The position numbers and the translations under genes are program-made. From assembly GCA_963817075.1 (NCBI GenBank), contig CAWFMT010000001.1, forward strand, positions 124,001 through 188,000: a stretch of DNA of 64,000 nucleotides, in the 5' to 3' direction. The DNA is from DASPKM01 sp963817075. GTDB taxonomy: Bacteria; Bacteroidota; Bacteroidia; Chitinophagales; Chitinophagaceae. Under the pieces are notes generated by a model. It ran no database searches. It was given only the letters and a program-made list of their open reading frames with translations, and was not told where the DNA came from. Below are positions 27,619 through 36,636 of this stretch, one piece after another. Every line of letters starts with the position of its first letter. Positions within the stretch are counted from its first letter, which is position 1.

Positions 27619-28350
27619 TTAATCAGGATTTGTTGTTGTAAGAAATCTATCTATCGCATGAATACTACCATTAGTAGCAAGGATACTGCTCGTACGCACA
27701 TTCCTGTTTTCATTAAGCACAATTGGGTAATCAGATGTATTTGAGGGTGATGAATTCAGGACCCTAAGTTTCATTTTTGAATTTGGATTCGGGATCCATG
27801 GATAAGAAGTATTTCTTGTAATTCCTGCCGGAAGTGTAACAAGACTGCCTGCAGGAGCAAGAGTAGATACCTCCATTGCATTGATAGGAGGCAATGTATA
27901 ATGATCATATACTCCTTCAATAATCAGGTATTGCAAATATGCTTTCACAAAATCCTTCGGATAGTCTGCCAGTTTCGTTCCATTTTTATTATTCACGAGG
28001 TACGCGCCGTAGAATCCTACATCTGCAAGGTTTGCATTCGTCCTGGTGATTGCATCATTGTTTAGGAAAATATAAGTTCTGTTGGCCCTGGTGTACTCAT
28101 TTGTGTCGATCCCACTATATATGATGGCTTCATACATCCTTGCCCATATCTGGTCGTTGGCAGTACTTCCAAGAGCCCTCTGCTTCAGATAGGCCCATGC
28201 TGTCATATTCACATGAGCATCCACTGTATCAGCTTTTCTATTATAATCCTTTTGGAGAGAGAGTTTTTTACAACTCGTCAACAATAAGGTAGAAGCGATC
28301 AGTGTGAAAGCTCCAAGGGTGATAAGTTTATTCAGCTTCATATCGATCAT
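27619..28350 (-). CDS. Fasciclin (FAS1) domain lipoprotein
   Basis: Predicted surface or periplasmic lipoprotein of 243 residues (240 from the internal MKLNK). The lipobox LTSC places the acylated Cys at residue 27. A single FAS1-like domain is suggested by TYIFLNNDAITRT (H1-like), YLQYLIIEGVYDHYTL and the H2-like ILATNGSIHAIDRFL. FAS1 domains mediate adhesion or carbohydrate contact. It starts 5 bp after the SusD2 stop and is followed by a terminator, so it is the third gene of a SusC-SusD-X operon, the position usually held by SusE/F-type glycan-binding proteins. A glycan-binding role is inferred from position. Confidence 0.85.
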   Translation of the reverse strand: MIDMKLNKLITLGAFTLIASTLLLTSCKKLSLQKDYNRKADTVDAHVNMTAWAYLKQRALGSTANDQIWARMYEAIIYSGIDTNEYTRANRTYIFLNNDAITRTNANLADVGFYGAYLVNNKNGTKLADYPKDFVKAYLQYLIIEGVYDHYTLPPINAMEVSTLAPAGSLVTLPAGITRNTSYPWIPNPNSKMKLRVLNSSPSNTSDYPIVLNENRNVRTSSILATNGSIHAIDRFLTTTNPD

Positions 28351-28355
28351 TTATA

Positions 28356-29888
28356 TTAATTATATGATGGATTCTGTACAAGTTGCTTGTTGTCCTCAAG
28401 CACTGTCCGGAATAAAGGCCATAGAATCTTATCTGGATGCCCATCGAAACCAACTTCAGGAGTGCCCAGTCTTCTCTGTCGTTGTTTCAAAACTGGATCC
28501 ATCACTTCTTTCACCTTGTTGGTTCTTACAAGATCAAACCAACGCTTTGCTTCACCATAAAGTTCAAACCGGCGTTCAGCTAATATGGTATTCTCCATGT
28601 TTGCTGCATTCACGAGGGGATCGCTGGCGAGAAGCGCAGGAAGGCCTGCCCGAACGCGAACATAATTCAGGTATTTAAGTGCGTTAGGAAGATCCCCGGT
28701 TTTGTTCAGTGCTTCTGCATACATCAGATAAATATCAGCAAGCCGGTACATCGTCAGAAATACGTCGAACTCTGTTGCCTGTTTTCCTCCTGCGTTAAAC
28801 TGGCCGCTCATATCGAAATATTTGAGAAGCTTATCATTATGTCCGAGTCCATTAAGCGTATCGATGGTCAATGGCATTCTGATATCAGTCTTTATTTTTC
28901 TCCAGTTATCTTGAAAAGCGGAATCAAATCTGCCCCAATTATTCGATGTCCCTACTGAAACCGGAATGCAGGCGCAACCATTAAAACTGTTATCCCAATG
29001 AAGACTCCAAATAACTTCCCTCGTTGAAGCCGGACTAAGAAATAATTGTTTCCATGTTGCAGCAGGTTCCAGATCAGCACCCGAAGTCCCGCCAAAAACT
29101 TTTCCAGTGGCAGCTTTTGCCTTGAAGAGATTCTGGATCCAGGTTTTTGCCTTTGCATAATCTGGTTGGATCTTGTTGTCATGACTTCTCCACATGTACA
29201 CATCAGCTGCAATTGCACAAATAGCAGCTTCACCAATGCTCCATATCACAGGAGTTTGATTTTTTTGAATCAGGGAATAGGCTTTCTCAAGATCAGGAAT
29301 AACAACATTTGCCAATACACTATCCTTTGGACTGCGTGGACGTTGATCTGGAAGCGTAACATCAGTATAAGGTTCTAACCAAACTACCGGATCACCCCAA
29401 ATGCGAATAATTTGAAAATACGAAAGTGCACGCATTGCATATGCCTGCGCAAGGCTGTTGTTTACTACTGTTGGAGTTGCATTCGCGTCAAATTCTGCGG
29501 CCTGCGGTATGAATTTGATTGCTGTGTTTGCGCGTCCTATCGTCCTGTAGATTCCTGTCCAGTTGGCTGAGGTATTTCCAGATGTAAGAGTGTTTTGAGC
29601 TAACTGCTTGAATGAAGAACTCGCGTACTGACCATTGTCATCGAAATTATCAGAACGCATATCGCCCCAGGCAAAATATTGTCCTGAAAAATTTCCACCG
29701 TTACCGGTCATCTCTGTACGCCAGGATGAGTATATTCCTGCAAGTGCCGAATTAATATCCTTGAGGGATTTAAAAAATTCCTGTGTTTCAACTGCCGATA
29801 AAGGCTTTTGCGTCAGAAATTTCTTGCATCCTCCCGCCAGGATCAGTGTTGCAAAAATTGTAAGACTATAGATAAATTTTTTCATCAT
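28356..29888 (-). CDS. susD: SusD/RagB family outer-membrane lipoprotein (SusD2)
   Basis: Surface glycan-binding lipoprotein of 510 residues, with lipobox LAGGC (Cys at residue 21). The N-terminal SusD-like region includes FFKSLKDINSALAGIYSSW. The RagB core has LADIYLMYAEALNKTGD and AERRFELYGEAKRWFDLVR, and the C-terminal tail is LWPLFRTVLEDNKQLVQNPSY. It starts 8 bp after the SusC2 stop and is its partner. It is clearly diverged from SusD1, so the two pairs probably bind different glycans or different fragments of one glycan. Confidence 0.95.
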   Translation of the reverse strand: MMKKFIYSLTIFATLILAGGCKKFLTQKPLSAVETQEFFKSLKDINSALAGIYSSWRTEMTGNGGNFSGQYFAWGDMRSDNFDDNGQYASSSFKQLAQNTLTSGNTSANWTGIYRTIGRANTAIKFIPQAAEFDANATPTVVNNSLAQAYAMRALSYFQIIRIWGDPVVWLEPYTDVTLPDQRPRSPKDSVLANVVIPDLEKAYSLIQKNQTPVIWSIGEAAICAIAADVYMWRSHDNKIQPDYAKAKTWIQNLFKAKAATGKVFGGTSGADLEPAATWKQLFLSPASTREVIWSLHWDNSFNGCACIPVSVGTSNNWGRFDSAFQDNWRKIKTDIRMPLTIDTLNGLGHNDKLLKYFDMSGQFNAGGKQATEFDVFLTMYRLADIYLMYAEALNKTGDLPNALKYLNYVRVRAGLPALLASDPLVNAANMENTILAERRFELYGEAKRWFDLVRTNKVKEVMDPVLKQRQRRLGTPEVGFDGHPDKILWPLFRTVLEDNKQLVQNPSYN

Positions 29889-29896
29889 CGGGTTTT

Positions 29897-32800
29897 TTAG
29901 AAATTAATACTAGTGCCTATCCCCACTTCTCTTCTCTTTGGATACTTGCCTCCGTCTTCACCAATCGTCAATCCTCTTGAAGTAAATTCAGGATCATACC
30001 AGGTGTAGTTAGTCCAGGTGAGAATATTATTTCCATAGATGTATATACTTGCATTTTTCATCCTGGCCTTCTTAGCCCATTTAGATTCAAGATTATAATT
30101 GAGACGAACACTACTTAGGCGAATGAATGAACCATCCTCAACATAGAGACTATTGTATCCTGTAGATATGCTACCGCGATCATCACGACGATTGAAATAT
30201 GGATATACACTTACATCACCTTGCTTTCTCCATGCGTAGAGCACTGCGTCCCAGATTGGAGGAGTGTAAGTAGACCTGTTCTCATTTTGTTGATTCCTGA
30301 CAAGATTATAGATCTCATTTCCAAACTGACCGTTGATAAGGAAGCTGAGAGAGAAATTCTTATATCTAACGGTATTGAAAATGCCGAAGAAGTAATCAGG
30401 AAGGCCGTTTCCGTAAAGCTTCTTGTCGGCTTCGTCAATAATGAAGTCGCCATTCCGGTCTTCCCATTCCGTATCTCCTCCCTGGAGAATAATACCATTT
30501 CTTGTCAGTTTCTTTACCTCGCCAGTATAAGATTTACCATCCAGGTAGTAGTCAGCGGTGACTCCATTAGTTGAAATATTCCTTGCCTCCAATTTTCTTC
30601 CATCTGGCGTGTACGCATTGGATGCATCATACTGATAGACTCCAAGGTTATTCCAGATATAGAAATCTCCAAGTCTGCCACCTTCCTGGATCAGCCATTT
30701 ATTTCCTGCAATGAAAGAGGCGCCATCAGAAAGTTTTTTGATTCGTGCTTCCTGGAAAGAAATGTTTCCAGAAATTTCCCAATTGAAATTTTTGGTATTG
30801 ATTGGTGTTCCCTGCAGGGTGAATTCAAGTCCTTCATTTGAAATGTCACCCACATTCACACTAACTTTTGAAAGACCAGTTTCCTTTGCAAGTTCTTCGC
30901 TGTATAGAAGGTCCTTGGTTGTTTTGGTATAATAATCAACAGAAAAGTTTAGGCGGCCCTTTAGAAATGCGAGATCAAGTCCATAATTATTAGATGTGGT
31001 TGTTTCCCACTTAATGGATGTATTCCCCAAGGTTGTATTGATTCCCGCACCATTGACATTGTTGTAATATTCTCCAAAAGTCATTGTTGTTCTTGAAGCA
31101 TAATTCCCGATCGCATCATTTCCTGTTTTACCGGTACTGAATCTGAATTTTCCTTCATGAAGAATATTTCTTGACCAGTCCATAAACCTTTCTTCAGTAA
31201 ATCTCCAGGCTGCGGATCCTGAAAAGAAATTACCCCACACATTTTTTTCACCGAATCTGGAAGATCCATCCCTTCTGTAAGTACCCTGCAAAATGTATTT
31301 GCTGTCAAAATTGTAACCGAGTCTGCCAAAGAACGAAGCATTGGATCTAGCCCAGGCTGCAGTATATGTTTTATTAGGAGCAAAATCAATATCCCCTGCT
31401 GATGTAGTATTGATACTTTCTGTAGCATATTTTTTCAATGCCACGGTATAAAAATCATTTCTCCATTTGTCCGCACTGAATCCAGCAGTACCAGTAACTG
31501 TATGTCTGGCTCCGAACTTCTTGTTATAATTGAAATAGCTCTGAAATTCCCAGTTCACCGTTTTGTCAAATGTATTACTGCCTGTTGCCTCGCCGGTACC
31601 TCCGGAGGTTAGTGAACTTGGTGAGAACTGATTGTTATTGTTATTGTCGAGAGTGGCATTGAAGAGCGTTGTGAATTTCAGATCTTTGAAAATCTGGTAT
31701 CCAACCGTTGTATTGAATTGGATCAGGTAATTATTATCGAGGTCCTGATTAAATAATGCCTGAGCAACAGGGTTTCTCTTCGATTCAACATAACTGGCAT
31801 AAGAACCATCCGGACGGAAAATACTTGTCCAGGGATTTCGTTCAAAAACCTGCTTTGCTGAATTGCCTATTGGAATAATGTTGCCTCTTTCCCACGCAAA
31901 GGCTAAACTATGAGTAACAGATAATTTTCCAGGATTATACCCAAGATTGATTTTTGACTGCAATCTCTTGATCCAACTATTTAAAACAATTGACTGATCA
32001 TCTGTATAGGTGAACCCTCCGTAATAATTTAGTCCACTACCTCCACCACTTACGCTTACAGAAGCAACTTGTTTATGCGCAGTTCTGAATAATAGATCCT
32101 GGAAATCGTTGTCTGCGTTCAAATAAGGATTTAATGAATCCGCATTATATCCACTGTTATTATCTCTGCTGGCGCGATACAACCTCAATTCACTCGCTGT
32201 TGTGGTGCGCAATTTGTGAGCGAGCTTCCCCATCAAGTGATAGTAGCTAAGATTTATATTTGGTTTTCCAGCTTTACCTTTCTTGGTTGTAATCAGGATC
32301 ACCCCATTTGCTCCTCTTGCACCATAGATAGCTGCTGAAGATGCATCCTTCAGGATGTCGATTGTTTCAATATCGTTCGGGTTCAGGAAGTTTCCATTCT
32401 CACTTAATACTCCATCGATCACATAAAGAGGGCCATTACCTTCTGCATTGATTGTTGATGCACCTCTTATCTGGATGGTTCCTTGTCCGGCAGGATCTCC
32501 ATTATCATTCGTAATTAAAACTCCCGCTGCCTGACCTTGCAAGGCATCAAACAAAGTAACAGGAACACGTTCCTGAATTTGTTTGGCCGATACAGAAGCA
32601 GTTGAACCGGTAATGTCTTTCTTTCTTGAGGTTCCGCCATATCCGATCACAACAACACCTTCAAGATCCGATGCGCTCTCAGTAAGACCAGGGTTGATGG
32701 TTATTCTGTTACCAACTAACTCTTCCTTATTTAAAAATCCAACGTTACTGAATACCAGAATTGAACGTTGACCCGGAACTGTAATTGAGTAAAGACCATT

Positions 32801-33025
32801 CGCATCCGTAGCAGTAGAGGTGTTGGTTCCTTTTACAGTAACCGTTACTCCAACAAGAGGAACTTGTTTAGCATCCTGCACAACCCCACTGACTTTAATC
32901 TGGGCATGAAGGGCAGAAAAAGCGCCCATTTGAAAAATGCCAATCAGCAGAAGAACAGGAAGAAATCGTTTACCAAACCCGGAAGAGGGAATAGAGTTTT
33001 TTTGCATACGGCAAACTTTTTTCAA
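29897..33025 (-). CDS. susC: SusC-type TonB-dependent transporter (SusC2)
   Basis: Outer-membrane TonB-dependent glycan importer, 1,042 residues and intact. A signal peptide (LLLIGIFQMGAFSALHAQ) is followed by a carboxypeptidase-regulatory-like domain (VSGVVQDAKQVPLVGVTV), the VVVIGYGGTSRKKDITG segment, the plug (LYVIDGVLSENGN, SAAIYGARGANGVILI) and a 22-strand-type barrel ending REVGIGTSINF. The internal MQKNSIP at residue 7 may be the true start. First gene of the SusC2-SusD2-FAS1 operon. An inverted repeat at 33187-33218 lies upstream in the likely control region. Confidence 0.96.
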   Translation of the reverse strand: MKKVCRMQKNSIPSSGFGKRFLPVLLLIGIFQMGAFSALHAQIKVSGVVQDAKQVPLVGVTVTVKGTNTSTATDANGLYSITVPGQRSILVFSNVGFLNKEELVGNRITINPGLTESASDLEGVVVIGYGGTSRKKDITGSTASVSAKQIQERVPVTLFDALQGQAAGVLITNDNGDPAGQGTIQIRGASTINAEGNGPLYVIDGVLSENGNFLNPNDIETIDILKDASSAAIYGARGANGVILITTKKGKAGKPNINLSYYHLMGKLAHKLRTTTASELRLYRASRDNNSGYNADSLNPYLNADNDFQDLLFRTAHKQVASVSVSGGGSGLNYYGGFTYTDDQSIVLNSWIKRLQSKINLGYNPGKLSVTHSLAFAWERGNIIPIGNSAKQVFERNPWTSIFRPDGSYASYVESKRNPVAQALFNQDLDNNYLIQFNTTVGYQIFKDLKFTTLFNATLDNNNNNQFSPSSLTSGGTGEATGSNTFDKTVNWEFQSYFNYNKKFGARHTVTGTAGFSADKWRNDFYTVALKKYATESINTTSAGDIDFAPNKTYTAAWARSNASFFGRLGYNFDSKYILQGTYRRDGSSRFGEKNVWGNFFSGSAAWRFTEERFMDWSRNILHEGKFRFSTGKTGNDAIGNYASRTTMTFGEYYNNVNGAGINTTLGNTSIKWETTTSNNYGLDLAFLKGRLNFSVDYYTKTTKDLLYSEELAKETGLSKVSVNVGDISNEGLEFTLQGTPINTKNFNWEISGNISFQEARIKKLSDGASFIAGNKWLIQEGGRLGDFYIWNNLGVYQYDASNAYTPDGRKLEARNISTNGVTADYYLDGKSYTGEVKKLTRNGIILQGGDTEWEDRNGDFIIDEADKKLYGNGLPDYFFGIFNTVRYKNFSLSFLINGQFGNEIYNLVRNQQNENRSTYTPPIWDAVLYAWRKQGDVSVYPYFNRRDDRGSISTGYNSLYVEDGSFIRLSSVRLNYNLESKWAKKARMKNASIYIYGNNILTWTNYTWYDPEFTSRGLTIGEDGGKYPKRREVGIGTSINF

Positions 33026-33186
33026 GCAACTAGTAAGGTTGCAATCGTTAATGATGATGAGATTATTTGCTCTAGAAATGTGGAACGGGGATATTGGAAA
33101 ACGAAATGAACCTTGCTTTCATAAGCATACAATTCATTTCCTTGTTGATGCAATTACGCAACAATTTATTTTCCCGTAATTCCGTG

Positions 33187-33218
33187 AATTGTCAAAATAG
33201 TAAGCAATTTTGGCAATT
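33187..33218. promoter_or_regulatory. Inverted repeat upstream of SusC2
   Basis: Arms AATTGTCAAAAT and ATTTTGGCAATT pair at 11 of 12 positions around an 8-base spacer, 162-193 bp before SusC2. It could be an operator or leader hairpin; no T-tract follows on the minus strand. Confidence 0.4.
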
Positions 33219-33284
33219 GATTTTTAAATTCAGGAGTAAATAGGAATAAAGAGTTTAAGATGTAGGTTTGACATAATGAAAGTT

Positions 33285-33332
33285 TTAACCGCAAAGGCGC
33301 GAGGACGCGAAGGTGCGCAAGGGTAATTAACC
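33285..33332. repeat. TTAACCGC palindrome family copy
   Basis: TTTTAACCGCAAAGGCGCGA then GGACGCGAAGGTGCGCAAGG and a second TTAACC. It lies next to the aldo/keto reductase 3' end. Confidence 0.7.
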
Positions 33333-33335
33333 AGC

Positions 33336-34328
33336 CTATTTCAAAATGCTTTCAATCTCTTCTAATTCTGATTTGGAAAACTCGAGGTTATTTATTGAAT
33401 CAATATTATTATCGAGCTGATCAACTGAGCTGGCACCGATAAGTACTGAAGTAATTCTCTTGTCTTTCAATAGCCATGATAAAGCCATCTGTGCAAGCGA
33501 TTGTCCTCGTCTTGCTGCAGCCTCATTCAGCCTTCTTATTTTCGAAAGCCTTTCTTCATTTACTTCCTCTGTTTTTAAAAATCCATGAGGCTTTCCTGCT
33601 CTTGAGTCTGGAGGAATTCCTTTTAAATATCTATCGGTCAATAATCCTTGAGCCAGAGGTGAAAATGGAATGCATCCTACTCCATTAGCTTCTAAAACAT
33701 CCAATAATCCATCTTCAACCCATCTCACAAACATTGAATATTTAGGTTGATGGATTAGGCAAGGTGTGCCATTCTCTTTTAATATTTGTGTTGCGACAGC
33801 AGTTTGTTCAGCGGTATAGTTCGATAGTCCAACATATAAAGCTTTACCCTGTTTCACGATACTTGTGAGTGCTCCCATAGTTTCTTCGATGGGGGTTTGA
33901 GGATCGGGGCGATGCGAATAAAAAATATCAACGTACTCCAGTTTCATTCTTTTCAAACTCTGGTCCAAACTGGAAATAAGATATTTTCTTGAACCCCAAT
34001 CTCCATAGGGACCTTCCCACATTGTATATCCCGCTTTCGATGAAATGATCAATTCATCCCGAAGATTTCCTGAGAAATCTTTCTTTAGGATTACGCCGAA
34101 ATTTTCCTCTGCACTGCCCGGCAATGGACCATAATTATTAGCGAGATCGAAATGTGTGATACCTCGATCAAAGGCCCTGCGAATGATCTTCCTGCCATTT
34201 TGGAAAACATCAACTGATCCGAAATTATGCCAAAGTCCCAGCGATACTGCGGGAAGCATAAGTCCGCTTTTCCCGGATCGATTATACTTCATGTTTGCAT
34301 ATCGAGAAGGTGAGGGAGAATATTCCAT
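33336..34328 (-). CDS. Aldo/keto reductase, YghZ (L-glyceraldehyde-3-phosphate reductase) type
   Basis: NADPH-dependent cytoplasmic aldo/keto reductase of 330 residues. The start ATG at 34328 is supported by the N-terminal RYANMKYNRSGKSGLMLPAV, which matches the YghZ subfamily leader, and by LSLGLWHNFG-like VSLGLWHNFGSVD. Catalytic tetrad positions are visible as Asp in FDLANNYG (with the Tyr), Lys in ISSKAG and His in FYSHRPDP. IGASSVDQLDNNI is the cofactor-binding end. It is divergent from the AgaI-type gene (211-bp gap) and upstream of SusC2 on the same strand. It could reduce an aldehyde or sugar from the locus, but detoxification is equally possible. Confidence 0.92.
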   Translation of the reverse strand: MEYSPSPSRYANMKYNRSGKSGLMLPAVSLGLWHNFGSVDVFQNGRKIIRRAFDRGITHFDLANNYGPLPGSAEENFGVILKKDFSGNLRDELIISSKAGYTMWEGPYGDWGSRKYLISSLDQSLKRMKLEYVDIFYSHRPDPQTPIEETMGALTSIVKQGKALYVGLSNYTAEQTAVATQILKENGTPCLIHQPKYSMFVRWVEDGLLDVLEANGVGCIPFSPLAQGLLTDRYLKGIPPDSRAGKPHGFLKTEEVNEERLSKIRRLNEAAARRGQSLAQMALSWLLKDKRITSVLIGASSVDQLDNNIDSINNLEFSKSELEEIESILK

Positions 34329-34539
34329 GTTGAGCTATAATGTTGTTGGCAAAAATATAGATGAACCACTCTTGAACCATCATTTTGTTTTTCATGTTTC
34401 AAATGGCATTCTCCTCGACTCCTCAGCTTCTCCATTCCTCTGCGGTAAAAAAAATCCATCAGCAGAGAACAAATATTTGCCTTTCAATTCCTTTGCAAGT
34501 GAAAAGGAAAGTATTATTTCTTTACTATATTCAATTTCT

Positions 34540-35289
34540 ATGAATATCGTTATCTCAGATACTTATGATGCAATGTCATCGCATGCAGCAACTGATCTCT
34601 TAAAAATTACCAGGTCAATTGCAAAACCTGTGATCTGTACTGCCTCTGGGTCATCGCCTGCCGGCTTATACCAGCACTTGCAATTGAAGTTCAAAACCAA
34701 TCCAACCCAATTCAAAAATTGGAAATTTGTTGGCCTGGATGAATGGGAAGGAATGAATGGAGAGACAGAAGGGAGTTGCAGATTTCATTTGGACAGGGAT
34801 TTATTCGGCCCGCTAGATCTAAAAGAGGAACAGGTCATATTCTTCGATGGCAAAGCTAGCAACGCTTCCGCGGAATGTGAAAGAATAGAAAACTACATCA
34901 GCAAGGAAGGAGGAATTGATGTCACAATTCTTGGATTGGGAATGAATGGACATATTGGGATGAATGAACCTGGAACACCAATTAATTCACGGTCACATCT
35001 CTCAAATCTGGATCGCATCACACAGCAAGTAGCTCAAAAATATTTTGCAACATCCCAAAAAGTTGAGCGAGGCCTGACTCTTGGCCTGGCAACAATTCTG
35101 GAATCCCGTCACATTTTTCTCATCGTTTCTGGTTTGTCCAAGGCAGACATAGTTAAAAAAATATTGGAAGACGATATCTCTCAGGATTTACCTGCCAGTC
35201 TGTTGAGAAACCATCCACATTTTACCCTTTATCTGGATGCAGAAGCTGCAAGCAAAATCAGTCGAAAGAATTCACCCGACTTCGCTTAA
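34540..35289 (+). CDS. agaI: Galactosamine-6-phosphate isomerase (AgaI/NagB superfamily)
   Basis: Cytoplasmic amino-sugar-phosphate deaminase/isomerase, 249 residues. A longer frame from 34156 overlaps the divergent gene; the ATG at 34540 gives the family-size protein starting MNIVISDTYDAMSSHAA. Motifs are TASGSSPAGLYQHL (phosphate loop), FVGLDEWEG, and GLGMNGHIGMNEPG. In NagB the last block has an Asp before Gly-His; here it is Asn, as I recall for AgaI-type proteins. Together with DEW and the RGLTLGLATIL segment this favours the AgaI branch over NagB or phosphogluconolactonase. Assignment rests on motif memory, so the substrate stays provisional. Confidence 0.8.
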   Translation: MNIVISDTYDAMSSHAATDLLKITRSIAKPVICTASGSSPAGLYQHLQLKFKTNPTQFKNWKFVGLDEWEGMNGETEGSCRFHLDRDLFGPLDLKEEQVIFFDGKASNASAECERIENYISKEGGIDVTILGLGMNGHIGMNEPGTPINSRSHLSNLDRITQQVAQKYFATSQKVERGLTLGLATILESRHIFLIVSGLSKADIVKKILEDDISQDLPASLLRNHPHFTLYLDAEAASKISRKNSPDFA

Positions 35290-35681
35290 AATAAATTGGG
35301 AGTAGTGGACACTACCCCCGTACTAAACATTCTGTAATAAGAATTATAAAATTAGATGTCTCCTTTTCCAACGCAGAAGGAATGAGATGAATCTTTGTAA
35401 TGGATGTCATTAGATATTCGAATGGATTAATATCAATTAAGTAAGAGTGTTCGATTAATTTACCTGCATTACCTCACCCCTCTCGCTTCGCGATCCACCC
35501 TCTCCGCATTTGCGGAGAGGGAAGAGATTCGTTATTGCTCCCTCTCCACGAAGTGGAGAGGGTTGGGATGAGGTGCGTCACGTTAATTGACGCTAGGTTT
35601 CGTAAGGTGTAATACCTGCTCGATAAAACCACTAATCAGAATCCCATATTTTATATCAAATATTTCTTTTAGTTTTCTAAC
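35290..35681. other. Intergenic region with hairpins and REP-like element
   Basis: 392 bp. A stem-loop GGGAGTAGTG GA CACTACCCCC at 35298-35319 directly follows the agaI stop and may be a weak terminator without T-run. A double-hairpin REP-like element is at 35470-35574. The rest is AT-rich leader of the LysR gene. Confidence 0.55.
35470..35574. repeat. REP-like double hairpin element
   Basis: Two hairpins: CCCTCTCCGCA TT TGCGGAGAGGG (35498-35521) and CCCTCTCCAC GAA GTGGAGAGGG (35540-35562), framed by an outer inverted pair ACCTCACCCC / GGGATGAGGT. The architecture is that of BIME/REP-type intergenic palindromes known from many bacteria. No RAYT transposase gene is in the window. Confidence 0.85.
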
Positions 35682-36530
35682 ATGATCAACAGAATAGATC
35701 TGAAACATTTGCGACTAATTCAGATGATTGCTTCAGAGGGAAGTCTGTCGAAGGCGGCTAAAAAAATGTTTCTGACTCAATCAGCACTGAGTCATCAATT
35801 GAAGGAGCTCGAGGAACATTTAGGAACACCGGTATTTCACCGCATGAACAGGAACCTGGTGTTTACTGCTGAAGGAAATATTATGCTTAATTCCGCAAGA
35901 TCTATTTTGCCAGAATTCGAAATTCTTGAAAGAGAGTTGAAAAAACATGGTTCAGGTGAAACAGGGGAATTGTCCATTTCAGCAGAATGTTATACCTGCT
36001 ACCACTGGTTGCCACCTATTCTGAAAAAATTCGCAAATGAATATCCTAATATTGAAATCCGCATCTGCACTGAAAACATACATAAGCCACTTGATTTCCT
36101 GCGAAATGGGAAGTTAGATCTGGTTGTTACGCAACGCACAGAACCAGACAAAAATATTGCCTACAAGGAATTATTCACAGACGAGTTGGTACTTGTGATT
36201 CCTGCATCTCATCCATTTTCAAAACTTGAATTCATAAAAGCGCAGGATTTTGCAGGACAGACACTCCTCACTCATTCTCCAAAAAATGAGGAGGGCATTG
36301 TTTTTCAAAAACTGCTGAATCCGTCCAATGTAAAAGTTGGAAAACTTGTTTACGTTCATCTTACAGAGGCTGTGGTGGAAATGGTCCGCGCCGGCCTGGG
36401 CATTGCCGTGCTGGCTAAATGGGCATTGAAACCATACTTAAAGGATCATACAGGCCTCATGCTGAAAAGAATCACCCCCAGGGGATTCAAAAGAAAAATG
36501 GTATGCCGCAACTTTAAGAAAGCCAGTTGA
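35682..36530 (+). CDS. LysR family regulator, MetR-like, probable C-terminal frameshift
   Basis: Transcriptional regulator with the N-terminal winged helix HLRLIQMIASEGSLSKAAKK through TQSALSHQLKELEEHLG (residues about 8-50). The effector domain starts SAECYTCYHWLPPILKKF, a signature of MetR, and has HLTEAVVEMVRAGLGIAVL. The frame stops at 36530 after 282 residues, short for MetR. Another frame continues from about 36523 with PVETKHLQYFSQLLKEDTFL and stops at 36588, giving about 303 residues, which looks like the missing family C-terminus. A one- or two-base indel near 36515-36523 is therefore likely. MetR-type proteins respond to homocysteine and control methionine genes; no such gene is adjacent. 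Confidence 0.87.
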   Translation: MINRIDLKHLRLIQMIASEGSLSKAAKKMFLTQSALSHQLKELEEHLGTPVFHRMNRNLVFTAEGNIMLNSARSILPEFEILERELKKHGSGETGELSISAECYTCYHWLPPILKKFANEYPNIEIRICTENIHKPLDFLRNGKLDLVVTQRTEPDKNIAYKELFTDELVLVIPASHPFSKLEFIKAQDFAGQTLLTHSPKNEEGIVFQKLLNPSNVKVGKLVYVHLTEAVVEMVRAGLGIAVLAKWALKPYLKDHTGLMLKRITPRGFKRKMVCRNFKKAS

Positions 36531-36636
36531 AACCAAACATCTTCAATACTTCAGCCAGCTATTGAAGGAGGATACTTTTCTAAGCTAGATTTCCATACAT
36601 TAACTATCATTGTAGCAAGCACTAATTTTCTAGGCC

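Larger units (their letters stand above)
33026..33335. other. SusC2 control region
   Basis: 310 bp without a gene. Contains an inverted repeat (33187-33218) and, near the aldo/keto reductase stop, a TTAACCGC repeat (33285-33332). I found no copy of the lacI/SusC1 operator here, so SusC2 may be under different control. Confidence 0.5.
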
